A stretch of DNA of 64,000 nucleotides, taken from Ptiloglossa arizonensis (Eukaryota; Arthropoda; Insecta; Hymenoptera; Colletidae). Under the pieces are notes generated by a model, which saw only the letters and a program-made list of their open reading frames with translations, was not told the DNA's origin and searched no databases. This document shows, piece by piece, positions 49,592 to 61,860 of the stretch. The stretch spans positions 5,828,001 through 5,892,000 of the forward strand of contig NC_135060.1 of the NCBI RefSeq assembly GCF_051014685.1, written 5' to 3'. Both the position numbers and the translations under genes were made by a program. Numbering within the stretch: position 1 is the first letter of the stretch; every line of letters starts with the position of its first letter.

Positions 49592-52500
49592 CTCCGCCCG
49601 TGCTTCGCGTATTGATAATCGGTGGACTTGATTTTCGAAAATTATGCGAGTCATTGTTCCATTCGTGATTATTATCGAAGCGAAGGAAGGAATATTTACT
49701 CGATGTTCACCTAAAGTTCGATACGCGTCACGGTATCGGTTAAGAGATGCTAATTTTTGTTCCTTTCGAAGAAAATACATTCGTTCTCGAAACGATCGAA
49801 GCTACTTCTAAACGAGTCCAATCGGAGCAGTTTTTCGAATCTAACGCGAGAACATCTCGATTCGTGCTCCTCGTTCCTTTTTATACGTTCCTCTTTAAAT
49901 GCTAATCCTTCCGCCGCATACGTTCTCTCTTCTATGGAAATTAACGTGTCCAGGATCGTGCTTCGTTGTTCGTAATATTTTCCTATTGGTTCCTTATATG
50001 CAATTCATATTCGAGCAGCGGAGAGCACGCCACGCTTTCATTCGTTAAGTCTGATTCACCGTTGACGGATCTGTATGCCGTGGCAAGCCTGCAACTTTAT
50101 TTCTGAATGTAGAACGATACGTAAACGCGGAGGAAAACTCAACTCGTAAATAACCGTGACTCGGTGCCAAAACGGAAAACGGATGAAGCTGCGCGATCGT
50201 ATCCGTCGTTTCGCGGTACCGCGATTACGTAACACTTCTCGGTTTCTAGATCATCCTCTTCACTAAGGAGGATAACCAGGGTGCCGGGTCGTTAAAGTAA
50301 GGTCATCTTTGCAATTTATACAGCTCGGTAATTTCTTTTTTTCCTTTTCTTCTCTATACCGATTTATCAACGTACCGAAAACCAAGTAAAATAAATATAA
50401 GAACGATTCAAAGATATTGTATTAATTTTCGATCGTTTGTCGTCGAAATCGATGAAAAAAATTGTTCCGCCCTCGTAAAGTTTTTCATCGCTGGAAATAT
50501 CCGAGAGAACAAATTTCTGCGATCTAATAATTTACAGTTTGCAACGTAACAACGTACGATTATATATATTCAAAGGTTTCATTTTCGACGTAAATTTCAG
50601 CGTAAAATGAAAGTAAATGAAAAATTTACAATCTCGTTGTATCTGGGAATGTATTGTACAAATTTGAACCGATAGATTCGTTACTTTTCAAGAAATTTTG
50701 ACAGTTTCCTATTATGGTCGACATTACCCATTGTGGTTTCAAAAATATTTCACAACTTCGTTATTTTTCACGAATTTCGAAATAAAAGTACAGGCACGCA
50801 TCCTCGAATGGTCGAACTTTCCGGAAGTGCATACGTGCAACAGTCAAGCGGATACGCGACGCAGTATATACCGGTATCTGATAGATTGTCTCGTTGGCGG
50901 AACAACGGTTTCAATTCTTACCAGAAATAGAAATCAGGCTCGATATGAGCGTGGATCGGTGCCAAGATAATGGAGTTTCGCGCAAATCCTTAGGAAGCGT
51001 GCTTCGAACGATACGTACGAATAGCTTTCCAAGTGCGCTCGAACATTTATTTATTACTGCAAGCCGAGCTAGACTCGAAATCATCCTGCAAAAGCACGTT
51101 GAAATCGACGGTTGGCTTTTTCCCTTGTTAGGGATTTTTACGCCAAAACGTACGATGCGGTGTATTTCGTTTATCGTTGCTTTTACAGAAAATATGTACG
51201 TAACGAAAATGATCGAAAATTGAATTGAAAAAACTTTACCATTTTACATAGATTTTCGATACGATCGACGATAAACGAGATACCGTTATCTCTTTCTACC
51301 TTTAACATCTACGAGACCGAGCAGTGGAAGGGCTCTATTTGTTCGTGACTCGTAAAATAAATGGAAAATTGTATCGTAATGTACGGTGTGTTTCTAAAGT
51401 AATGCTTGCGTTTTTAAAATTTCATTCAAACTTTAGGAATATATTTTAATAGTGTTTCTAAAATAACGATTCAAACTTTAGGTAATACATTTTACTCGTT
51501 GTAACGTTTAAAAGAAAAAAAATGTATCGCGTGTAATCGCGATTGGATTAAAAATGTTAGTTTTTCTCGACAAAGGACCCTCCGACGAAAGTGTGCAAAA
51601 TGGAAAGAAGTAAGAATAAAAGTTACCGTTTCTTTCTTCAACGGTTGTGCAGGCGGTTCCTCTTCGTCGCTGGAACTCTCGCTTTCGCTCAGATCGGAGC
51701 TGAAATAACACTCCCCGGAGCCGTACTTCGTAAAGTAGTGGACCACCGCGAATTGTATAATGGTGGCGAAAATGAACGCGAACGAGAGGAAGACGAAGAA
51801 GTCTAGGGCAGTGGGGTAAGGAACTTTCGGCAAATCGGTACGGGCCTCCAATCCCAAAAATGTCATCGTCAACACAGTCGTTATTCCTTAAACAAATTCG
51901 TATAGCCCGGTTTCTTGTCGTTCTTCGTGATGGAACATTCATCGTTGTTATCGTTTTGCGTGGAAATACCATTTCGAAAGACAAGATCGCACAAGAATGT
52001 ATCAACGGAGAGATGAATTTTTCCGAAGTTCTTTTACTTTGTCGAACACGCGGTTGGTTTTTCGAAACTATTTGAAAGGCGTTCCACCAAAAGGGAACGA
52101 ATTTCTACATTAAATATTTACACACGGATACAATGGTTTTCGTTGACCATGAATGGCTGGTAACCAACGATTTGTTTAATTCGAAAGTATACGATATTCT
52201 ATCGTGAAGCTAGATTGAATTTCAAACTTACCGAGTGACACGCGATCAGCGGTGGCTTCTCGATTTAACCAAAAGGACACCCATGAGAGAACCACCAGTA
52301 GAACACAGGGCCCGTATACTTGTATGAGAAAATTACCCATGTGTCTTTGTAGATGAAAGTATACCAGCAGCATCGAATAATCGGCTAAAATCAGACGATA
52401 CCTTGAATATAACCAAGAATTTGTTACGCACCTCTAATCGTTACACAGTTGCATTCTAAAACGAAACAAAAAAAAAATAATACTAAAAGCAAAATAAATT

Positions 52501-55500
52501 ATAACGAATTATAAGGACAAGTTTTTCGTAAAGATTTTCGACCTTAACGTAAATACATATAGGATTTCTACGGTGTTGAGTTACCTATAACGTGCTTTGA
52601 CAAATTTTCTACTTACATAGTATAGGAAAAAAATATTCTCCCTACTCGTAGTACCAAATTTTACCAATAGTGATCCAATACAAAGATGGATTCTTTGTTA
52701 TTTAGCTCGTAAAATCCTCTATTCGGACACATCTTCCTGTATAATACATCTCAATTTCGTATTTCACCCTGACAACACCTATTGCATACGAACTGAATCC
52801 CTTTCGTCCATTTCTATCTTTCACATCGCTAAAGTTCTGTGGTTCTTTCTCGTGCGGTACATTACTACAACTTCGATCTCGCATCTCACGATATTCATTC
52901 ACTTCCTACTTTTTCCTCCCTCGAATATGCGACCGGAACCTTTATCTCGAATCATCCATCATCGTTTCAACTTAATCTTTACACACGTGCATGTATCTGT
53001 TCGCCAATTTTTGCAATATTTGTAGCATCCAGTAACACATTGGACCCATTTTAGAATCAAATTTAGCATGTACCTTTTCGGCTGTGAATATCGTGTATTT
53101 CTTTTTTTCACTTACTTTATTTATTCAATGCTTTTATTATACATTCGTTTACCGTAAGAGACGAGTGAAAAGAAAACGAAGCGCGCGAGATACTGTCGAA
53201 GCGTTGTTTCCAAACCTGGTCTCAAAATATACTCAAGAAGAGAACGTGCGAATGGAGATATAAGAATAATAGCGATAAATAATGGACAGATCGAGGTGAA
53301 GAAAGTAACGGTGGAAGGACGATGAGGTGTTGATGTTGAGAAAAGTATAAAAAAATACAAATTTATGCGATAAATGAAGTATATTAAACGGAAGAGAATT
53401 ATAGTAGACGATTGGTACAGAGATTTCTCCTTGTTGTCGTTGTCATCGCTATTACTGTTACTATTATTAATTACGTAGCAGTGTTACGAAAAGTTTTCCC
53501 AAGAATTTTACACAGCCTTAGAAACGTAGCGATGGCCGATCTGAAACGGAATATTTTTCCGCCCATACACGTTTTGCTCTCACAGCATTTTCGTCATACG
53601 CTCCATAAACCCGGGATCGTATCTAGCGTTCCACCATTGTTGAATTTCATCTTTATCGGTTTCTAACGCGTTAACGAATTCGTACGATCGCTAAAACTGG
53701 ACCGAACTAAATTAAGCGAGTCACTTTTACCGGTTTCGTACTATCTATCGATAGTTTTATGTTCGACGTTTTACGATATCTTTTCAAAGGTAACTACTAT
53801 ACCGCAGATTTTGTTCATTGGTACGCAAATGTGGAAAACGTATGCTACATTCGTGGAGAATACGTGCATTTGTCCAAAATGAAATATCAATATTAGAGTA
53901 TCATTTGTATTAGATTGTAAACGTACAAGATACACGTTCTAGTAATATTACTATTAACTTTTCGATCTCGTTCGATTCTTAATACTTTTCCATTAATGGC
54001 ATTTCAAATTTCAGTCTGAAACATAAGCTGTTCCGTTTGAAAAAATCGTATAAAAAATAATAAGTTTCCGTTGTAATATTATTTTATTCTCGCAGTGTAC
54101 GCAACCGATCGGTCTTTCCCAATTTCTGATAAATCGAAAGAACCGAGCATCGGTATCTATCCAAACTGATCGTTCTCTCGCCACGTGAGTATCATTAAAC
54201 GGAAGTAGATTTTATCGTTGTCCCCGTACATTAGAATGGCGGTGTACACCTTCCTTGATAACGTGCAATCTTCGCACGAATTATTTCCTCGTAATTTGAA
54301 CGGTTAACGAGTTGATTTAGGCCGTCGAGCGAGCCGAATCGTCCCGTATAATTTGTTTAGAATCTCATTTAGCGAGGGAACAATGCGCATTACGGGAACG
54401 TTTCGTTTCCCGATAGAAGCGTTTTCATCGATCTAAAATCGACGCCGCGCGGTACGGCCCGTCCACCGTTAAATTCATTAGATCTCATAATTTACTTTTG
54501 CTTCCGTTTCAACGGATTTACCGCGGTTATTTTCACTCGCCATCGGGTTTCCATTTGCTGCCCGAACAGAAACGATGGTATAACGCTCGACACTTGCGCG
54601 TGCACGGAGCAAACGTTGATCTCGAGCTACGTGTCTATTTGAGAGTAAAACTGTCACCAAGTTCCTCTCGAGAATATTTCTCGCCGATGGAGACCGCGTT
54701 CGAGAGCGATTATCCGATTTTAAAACGCAGCCTCCATCGACGAGAAACATTCTCGGGAGAAACTCGCTCGAAGGGACACAGTGGACGAACCACTTTAAAT
54801 ACCGTGAAATAAAACGTAGATTCGACAATCCGTGCACAAACTCGGTCTACTATTTTGTTCCCAGCAATGACCCGGGTCTACCGTTTCGTTTTCGTTTCAG
54901 ATTTGAGGTAATCAGCGATCTCGAAAACGTTCAGATAACAATTTTGGTGTGAATCAGTGTTTTCATATCGATGTTCCTTCAAAGAGGATCGGTTTAATTT
55001 TATACGAGAATTCTTCGTTTATACAATTAATCTCATTTTAATACCACGTCCTACGATAATAAATTCTCCCACGATACCCTAAACTCTATCCCTAATTCGC
55101 CAGAAATTGTTCCCACGAAGTAAACACCGTAAGATTCGTAAATTCGTAACAATTGATCACCCCCCCGGAGTGTATCCCTCGAGGTACCTCCAGGTTTGTC
55201 TCCCTGTTCGAAACTTTCGCGTAAATATTTTTTTTTCACAACTACCCGGTTACTTTCACCTCAGGGGTAACTTAAAACCCAAGTTTTACCCGTTCTATCC
55301 TCTTCTTTCTTTTTCCCCGCTCGGGAGCCCAGATCGCCGACACTCGCGTGACGCGCGAGCTTGTTCGCGTGGACGAACGCGCGTACGAGGAACACGGCCG
55401 TACGAATGACGGATGTCCATCGTGAAACACGACAAACGTCCCTAAACGCGCAATCACGAGTGGTAGCCGCGACGAGGCTTGTTCGCGGGAGTGTTAATCG

Positions 55501-58500
55501 ATGCTAATCCAATTAAAAAGTCCGAGTCACGGCGCGAGACTCGACGTCTTCCGCGAGGAACGACGGTACAATGGAAACGCGAGTGGAACGGGGTCTTTCC
55601 GGCGTAGGATGCTGCAATTAGTCGTCGTTTCTCTCGCTGGGAACTTTCAACGCGAAGACCCACCCACCCATCCGCCAGCTCTCGCTCTTCTCCTCGTGTC
55701 TCTCGTTTTCTCGCGCCTCCAGTTTCCCTCGTTTCGCTCGCCACACTCCTTCGACCTCACCCCTCTTTCGATTCGCCCGCCACTTCCGGCCCGCTTCGTT
55801 CCACCCTGCCACTTCCGGGCCGCATCATTTCTTCGCGATGGTATACCGGTGAATCCGTAACCGGCGAAACTTTCCAATCGAGTTCCTTTCCAGTCGTTAG
55901 AGAGCACCGTTTTCTATCTTTCGCGCCAGCTTCCCCGATCCGGACGAGTCTTGGCACCGTGGATGCACTTTGCCCTGCAACGACGCCCAACGCGATACAC
56001 CTCTTCCCCTATACTTTTTCTTCGGGTCTCCCGGAGTACCGCGTCATTAATCAGATTCCAACTGGAATTCAACGGTTTCCTTTTTCCACGTACCTTCGCC
56101 ACCGCCACCACCCCCTCGTTCGTTATATCCTTTTGACAATTTCCATCGAACGGTTTCAAACCGTTGAAACGATCGTTAACCCCGGAGCTGTTCGGTCCGG
56201 ATTGATCCGGAATTGGGAAAATATTATATTTAACGAAATTTCATTCGAGTGATTTCTATCACAAACGTGGAAAAAGAAATTATTGGGCGGTACACGAGTT
56301 TGTATAGTATACCCTGGAAAGGGATACGATTCAAAATGTCGTTAATGTATTCGTATTTAAAACTTCCCTTACTCGGATTAATTTTCGAGTATTGGTATCA
56401 ATAACCGATAATTGTGACGTCAAGTTAAAAACCATCGAAGTTCGAAAGGGACAATTGCAACGATATCGGATAGTGCTATTGATAAGCGATAATCGGAACA
56501 TCGATTCAGAAAACACGATTATTGGACATCTGTAATTTCATCGAAGCAGCCGTCAGGGTTGAAAAAATGTCGACCGTGAAAATGAAATACAGTTATAGAA
56601 AAATGATCAAAGGTATTGTAAGATTATTTCACGTGTGTAACAATCGAAGTTCGTTTCTTATTTTCTATTACTTTCGGAATTGAAATTCCTTTACTTTTTT
56701 TTACTAAAATTAAACTGTTCCAATAACGTGCACACTTTGCAACGGTAGTAATGAATTTTTTACATTTGGTCGTCTAACCAACATTCTCATCGTGGTATCG
56801 AAAATTCTCTCACGTAGTACACCTTCAATTTGTTCTCGCGAAGACATCGAACTTCCATTTATCCTTCTCCACTTTTACTTTATCGAACGTACGTTGTTCT
56901 CTATTCGAAGGAGTACATTTTGATAGTGTCCTTCGATTTAATGGATGCACAACCATTCTTTTCCATCAAGTGTATCGCGCGAACTATCTCTCTTCAATTT
57001 GAAATCGTATCGTTTGCTAATGACGAACAAAAACTTATTCGCTTTCTTGATATTTACTATTCGAGTTAAGAGTATATTTTGACAGTCCAGACAGTCAATT
57101 TCGAGGTAATAGTTTGCGAATTTGAAACGATAAAATTATGTTTAACGAAATGGTGGTCTTCGAAAATATAAAATACGATTTTAAGCGATAATTTTATCAT
57201 TTTTCCAAGTCGTGGAAATATACTGGGTATTACAGATGTGGACGTAATACTGGTTCAAACGCTAGCGGAGCACTCGCTTTAAACGTGCGCAAAGACGCGA
57301 GTCAATCGATCTCGTAGTTTCAGACATTCGTGTCTCCGATTCAAAAAACTTCGTTTCGAGAAAAAAGAGTGCGAAGCTTTTCGTTTAGTCAAAAGGTACG
57401 TAACGATCGATGTAGAACACTTACGTTTAATATGTTACTGTCGATCTACGAGTACTTGCTTCAGCGAGATGAATTTCCCATATATTTTCTACATTTTTTG
57501 TAAATTACAAGTGCAGAAAAAACAACTCGTAGAAGCGTTTGAACGTAAATTAAATATAATCGTTTATTCGATTTAAAATTGTAAATGGTACAAAATAAAT
57601 CTCTGTAAATTGTACAGCTTCGACCGTGTACATCTCTTACGAATGTTGCCTTAATACTTTCTTTAAAATATATTTTCAAAGAGTCTTTCGATAAATCTAC
57701 TAATTTAAGAATCGATTTGTTGGGATATCTGGATCGAAATATTTCCTTAAATTGTTCGAAATTCTGATCCGTGGTTTGTTGTCGACGAAAGAGTATACAA
57801 TACTACGATATTTAACTAAATTGAAACGTAGATACTTAATACGTCGTTTCGCGAGAGATTGCGATTACTTTACGATAGTTATCCTGCTTCCTCGTTTTCG
57901 GTGCATTTCGAGGGCGGATATTAGATTTGCGGTATAGAGGTACGACCAATGAATATTCTATGTTGAGAATAGGAAGTGGAATCAGACCATTTCTCATCTA
58001 GGAAATCGGACGAACCCGATTTGCGTTTCGGATTCTCGTCGACAGATTGTTCGATGTATTCGTTTCAAATTTTTGAATAATTTTCCAACTAACTTTTGAA
58101 CGACTATTTCCTTTCTAGGTTAGCATTTATCGAAAAGACGTATCTTAACTTTTGGTTAAAAATCAGAAAAATCCGCTCGGAGAGTTTCAACGAGTCCGAT
58201 AGATGAGAGCGAGCGAGATAGACTAATAGCGAACGAGTCTCGCATTATAGCATTTTAATACACCGATTCGAAGTAACAATTTTTATATTCTTACATTTTT
58301 CCTGTACACAACTTCGTTTCAAATTCTTTCAAAATACTCCCAAAAAGATACCATGACAAATATAAAAATTTCAAATTTCCTTAGCGAATGAAATTTGATC
58401 CCACTTGTGTATCTATTCACGGCCTATTGTGTCGAAGAAATATAGTAGCGGAGACGTCTATACTTTTATGGAGGTAAAAAATTTGACCTTTCAAGGATCC

Positions 58501-58886
58501 TTTCTTTTTTTAGAGGTTGCAAACATAAATGCGACTTAACTCGAGAAAACATAGAAACGAATTAATCGAAATGAATAATACGGGGAATGAAAATTAACTT
58601 AAGCGATTTACGTGCACGACTAGAAGAATATTACCGGTTTATGAGTTTCTAAAATTAGTCTGACTAATCAATTTTTTGTTAACAATTTCTACACGATTTA
58701 TCGACTAAATTGTACGTTTTGTCAGTGGAAACAGCGTTGACTTACCATGCGAAGGGGTCGGTAATGAGGAATAATTCGCAGTCGGATTGGCAACCAGATC
58801 GAATTGGGATAATTTCATGTCCTCGGCGATTGCTACCTGTCGCGCGCTGTTCCATTTGTAGATCACGTCTCGCTTCGTGTAACCGA
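47749..58886 (-). CDS. Grd: GRD, GABA/glycine-like Cys-loop receptor subunit (3' exons)
   Basis: Minus-strand exons are 58886-58746, 52384-52232, 51886-51627 and 48138-47749 (stop). Phases 1, 1 and 0 join without a break into 313 residues. Exon 1 here ([19 protein letters not shown]) is the end of the ligand-binding domain. Exon 2 carries TM1 ([20 protein letters not shown]) and the start of TM2. Exon 3 carries the rest of TM2 (TADRVSLG joined to [11 protein letters not shown]), the [17 protein letters not shown] loop, TM3 and an acidic Ser/Glu stretch. Exon 4 carries the Pro- and Arg-rich intracellular loop and TM4 ([20 protein letters not shown]). The sequence matches insect GRD rather than RDL, which has ALGVTTVLTMTTL in TM2. 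GRD pairs with LCCH3 in fruit fly to form a GABA-gated cation channel in neurons. The Cys-loop, loops A-C upstream, signal peptide and start are not in the window. The 6.4-kb intron and the palindrome separate these exons from the missing ones. Confidence 0.92.
48357..48537. repeat. Dispersed repeat, copy 1
   Basis: The words TTTTATACGGGAATTCTTCGT, split here as TTTTATACGGGAATTC then TTCGTCTG, and TTTTAATACCACGTCCTACC occur in order. The same order occurs at 54981-55080. In this copy the first word is itself duplicated (48362 and 48418), and an extra segment lies between the two words. Confidence 0.65.
49541..49589 (+). repeat. Poly-A homopolymer run, about 49 bp
   Basis: An uninterrupted A run lies in a GRD intron. 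No retroposed gene or target-site duplication was evident next to it, so it is recorded as simple sequence rather than as a retroelement tail. Confidence 0.9.
51386..51492. repeat. Short imperfect tandem duplication
   Basis: The segment GTGTTTCTAAAGTAATG ... ATTCAAACTTTAGGAATA is followed by GTGTTTCTAAAATAACG ... ATTCAAACTTTAGGTAATA. The two copies are about 55 and 45 bp, differing by an internal deletion. Origin unknown. Confidence 0.6.
52385..58745 (-). other. GRD intron between the last ligand-domain exon and the TM1 exon
   Basis: This 6.36-kb intron lies between exons whose phases (1 and 1) join directly, to give [17 protein letters not shown]. It contains the second copy of the dispersed repeat (54981-55080) and a GC- and CpG-rich patch at about 54400-56250. 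In that patch both strands have long chance frames. No other exon was recognised. Confidence 0.6.
54981..55080. repeat. Dispersed repeat, copy 2
   Basis: It shares with 48357-48537 the ordered words AGAGGAT, TTTTATACG(A/G)GAATTC, AATTAATCTC, TTTTAATACCACGTCCTAC and TCCCACGAT. This copy is more compact, with no insertion between the words. Confidence 0.65.
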
Positions 58887-59732
58887 CTGCAATCAAGAGA
58901 ATATTTCTTGCTGGAATGTCGCAGAGGAGTCGTAAAAGGCGTCGAATTCGTTCGCGAGCGAGCGTCACTTCTCTTCTTCGGCGGAAAGTCACTCGAGGGA
59001 GCGGTACGTATCTGTTACGGTTCTTAAATCTTCCTCTTTTCTAGCGACACATTCGTGGAAAGGATCGACAATTACGTAGGTGTCTCCGGGGTAGGGAAAC
59101 AACATTTTTCTAACACGACGAATGGTATTCATATCCAGTTTTACGAAACCCAATTAAATTGTTAACAATTTTCGAACAACACGTGTGAATTTTGATACGT
59201 ATTAATTACTCTATTCGACATGATTTTTGTCTTCCAATAACCAATGGATAGTCATTGAAGAGCCACACTCGCCAAACAACAATCCGAAAGTCGAATCATC
59301 GTATCGCTCCCAGTTTTCGAAAAACACGAGTTTTTGCAAAAAACCAGAAGTTACGAAAATAATGAGGTATTAGACGAAGAGTTAAAAAGTTAGAAAGTTC
59401 CAATTAGTCCTCAAACACAGAGGAGAGTTTCTCGAATATAGTGTTGTATAATTTATCAATTGTTTCTGGTTCTAAATAGTTATAAATTAACGTCAAAGTT
59501 TAAAAATGTGCCAAAGTGTGCAGCTACTCTGTATTAATTTTGTATTTCTACGAAAAGCTCTTTAGCTAGGACGAAAACTCTACTCAGGATCGAATTCTAT
59601 CGAAATTTCCGAGAAAGAAACTGCCATTAAAAACGGCGTAACGACTTACATTTCGAGGAGGCCGGGAATACATCCGTCGTCAACCCGTGTACAGCGGTTT
59701 GACGTCGTGTGTTCCGCTGCTCCCTTGTCTCG
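58887..59732. other. Single-copy DNA between the GRD exon and the visible palindrome edge
   Basis: About 850 bp without a recognisable coding exon. The Cys-loop exon that should precede GYTKRDV on the minus strand was searched for by motif (CPM...FPxDxQxC) and is not visible here or in the palindrome. Whether this stretch also has a mirrored partner cannot be known, because the partner would lie past position 64000. Confidence 0.5.
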
Positions 59733-59960
59733 ATTCGGCAGGACCGTAGCTATGCGTAATCAACGCCCATGGAAGTGTTCATTGGGGCATCCACTTTGTG
59801 GAAACAATGTCTAACTTCTCTTTAATATTTCAGGGTTCTGATCCTTTACTTCGTATATTTCTGTGGATATCAATCACAAAAACGTGACGTACTTCTTAAT
59901 GAATTTCAATCAATGGAAATTTCATTAGTACAATACTCTAAATTCGCAGCCAATTAGCTC

Positions 59961-60162
59961 GGTACTACCCGCGGCGAATGCTTATTGTTCGCCGCGAGTA
60001 ATACCGATTACCAGGTCTCACCGCGTGGAGGTTGCTGCGAGTGGAGACCCGGAGAGAGATAGATGGAATCAAAGTTCCATCGATCTCCCTCGACACGCGG
60101 TACAAACGAAATTACTAAACTCCAGAGATAGAAGGAAACAATGTTCCTTCGATCTCCTCGTT
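59961..60162. repeat. Cluster of four consecutive hairpins in the left arm
   Basis: Four imperfect stem-loops lie in a row. They are 59961-60005 (GGTACTACCCGCGGCGAA with its near-complement), 60014-60049 (GGTCTCACCGC / GAGTGGAGACC), 60051-60088 (GAGATAGATGGAA / TTCCATCGATCTC) and 60122-60160 (GAGATAGAAGGAA / TTCCTTCGATCTC). The last two share the same sequence plan. The cluster is mirrored in the right arm at about 63550-63750. Confidence 0.75.
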
Positions 60163-61017
60163 TAGTTCTGCCAAGCAATTACATTCTGGAAAAATGAGGC
60201 AAAATTGGGAAAGACGCGACACGAACCGTGCGGTTGATCCTACTAGGTCTATCCCGTTTCTCTTCAGTGGGTCCGATTCCAGAGAAAACGAGCGACGCCA
60301 TCCACTCCCCTAGAGGAGTGCCCCGTTTCTCCATCTTTACGACGAGAGGGTCTTATTTTGGCGGCTTTCGCGGGGACCGGCAAAAATGCCTGCTCCTGTG
60401 CTCGCAACATGTCCCCTCTGGAAGAAGACACACCGGAAGAGACGGCGATAGACCGTTCGGACCACCTACACGGCCGGCCACTTGCTTGTACAAAAAGCAG
60501 TGGTGACCGGGCTGAGAAACGAGGAAGCGAGCAAAATTAAGCTAAAGATTGGATAATTGCTCGGCAGATCACAGATATTCGTACATGGTGACCTTAAAAC
60601 TAACTTAGTCTAAGCTTAACTAAAGATCCCCGGATGCGACGAGAATAATCTAAGAAAAATTTAAAGTCAAGGCATGATAGAAAATAGAAATGAAGTTAGT
60701 TAGTGGAAAAAAATAAACATGGAAAAACAAGTAGAAATTAAAATCAGAGAACAAATGAAATGAATTAGACAAAGAAACAATTAAAAAAAAAAAGACAGGA
60801 TTGAGAGAGTGGTCGCCAGTACTGACCACCGCCTACCGGCGGCCAGTACCGGTTACCAAGGTGGGGGGTCCCCCTTCCATAAACCTAAAACGAAGAGATC
60901 CGTCCACCTCGGAGGCTCCAGGAACAATGAAATTTTAAACAACCGGGGGCTCCATATATACCCTCCCCAAGGTGACTTACCGTTTCTTTCATTGTCTTTG
61001 TCCGATCTAATCGAATA

Positions 61018-61860
61018 TTTCAACGAATTGATGGCTTTTTAGCCATTATTTATACTAGGACATTGTTCATAATCGTCTAATGTATGGTCCTACGACGGTT
61101 GTTAATAAATATGATAAATATACATCAAAATATTGCAAAATCTGCGAAGGCGAACGATTTCGGTGAATGTTCGTTCATTTCCGCGATTGTTATCAACATT
61201 TAAGCATGTTCCGAATATTAATCGAACAATGTGCATCTTATTTATGCATTACAAATGATTAAGTAACTTATAGAAATTGATTTTGATCGAGATTCGCAGT
61301 AAAAAGTGTTTCGTAAAGTTTTTAAGCATGGAAACTAAGAATTGTCTATTTGGTACATTAATTTAACATTTATTCAATTCTCATAATTTACACAATACGT
61401 ATAAAAGTTGCATTTTTTATTTGAAAGCGCCGAAATTCAATTAATCGCTTTTTTAGATAGAAAAATCTTCGTGATAAACACTTGTGAATCGATAATCGAT
61501 ACGTGTAGCCTTGACAATTTCGGTTGAACCTCAATGACAACAATTCCATTGCAAACAAAGAATATTTCAACGAAATGATATTTTAAGCCATCATTCATAC
61601 TAGAAAGTTGTTAATAAAAGTTTAAACTATGTTCCTACGACGGTTGTTAATAATTATGATAAATAAACTTCTGGATATTGCGAAATCTGCAAAGGAGAAT
61701 GCTTTCAGTGAATTTTTGTACATCGACGCGATTGTTATTAACATTTATGCATGTTCCGAATATTAACATGACAATGTGCACCTTGTTGGTGTATTATAAA
61801 TCATTAATTACTTTATAACTATTAATGTTGATCGAAAATCGAGGAACATATGAATACCAC
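61018..61860. repeat. Diverged tandem unit of about 546 bp inside the palindrome
   Basis: The series TTCAACGAA(T/A)TGAT, GGTCCTACGACGGTTGTTAA, ATTGCRAAATCTGC, GCGATTGTTAT and GCATGTTCCGAATATTAA occurs at about 61018-61240. It recurs at about 61564-61790 with many substitutions. The second unit is cut by the palindrome centre, and the mirrored units lie in the right arm. This looks like old satellite-type tandem duplication that predates the nearly perfect inverted duplication. Confidence 0.7.

Larger units (their letters stand above)
48139..51626 (-). other. GRD intron between TM3 and TM4 exons
   Basis: This 3.5-kb intron contains one copy of a dispersed repeat (48400-48537) and a long poly-A run (49541-49589). 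Near its TM3-side end is a short duplicated word (TGTTTCTAAA) at 51390 and 51455. No coding exon was recognised. Open frames here have no domain and mostly no ATG. Confidence 0.6.

Noticed and set aside
55454..55860. Frames on both strands in the GC-rich part of a GRD intron
   Set aside because: Several overlapping frames on both strands are open because the DNA is GC-rich and low in stops; products are Arg/Ser/Pro-rich with no domain.
60228..60506. 92-codon frame in the palindrome, mirrored at 63205-63483
   Set aside because: Present in both arms only because the arms are identical; no recognisable domain, no transposase motif, and the one arm difference is a non-conservative Gly/Arg change.
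61388..61570. 60-codon frame in the palindrome, mirrored at 62141-62323
   Set aside because: It lies in the AT-rich diverged tandem unit and matches nothing known; duplication explains the pair.
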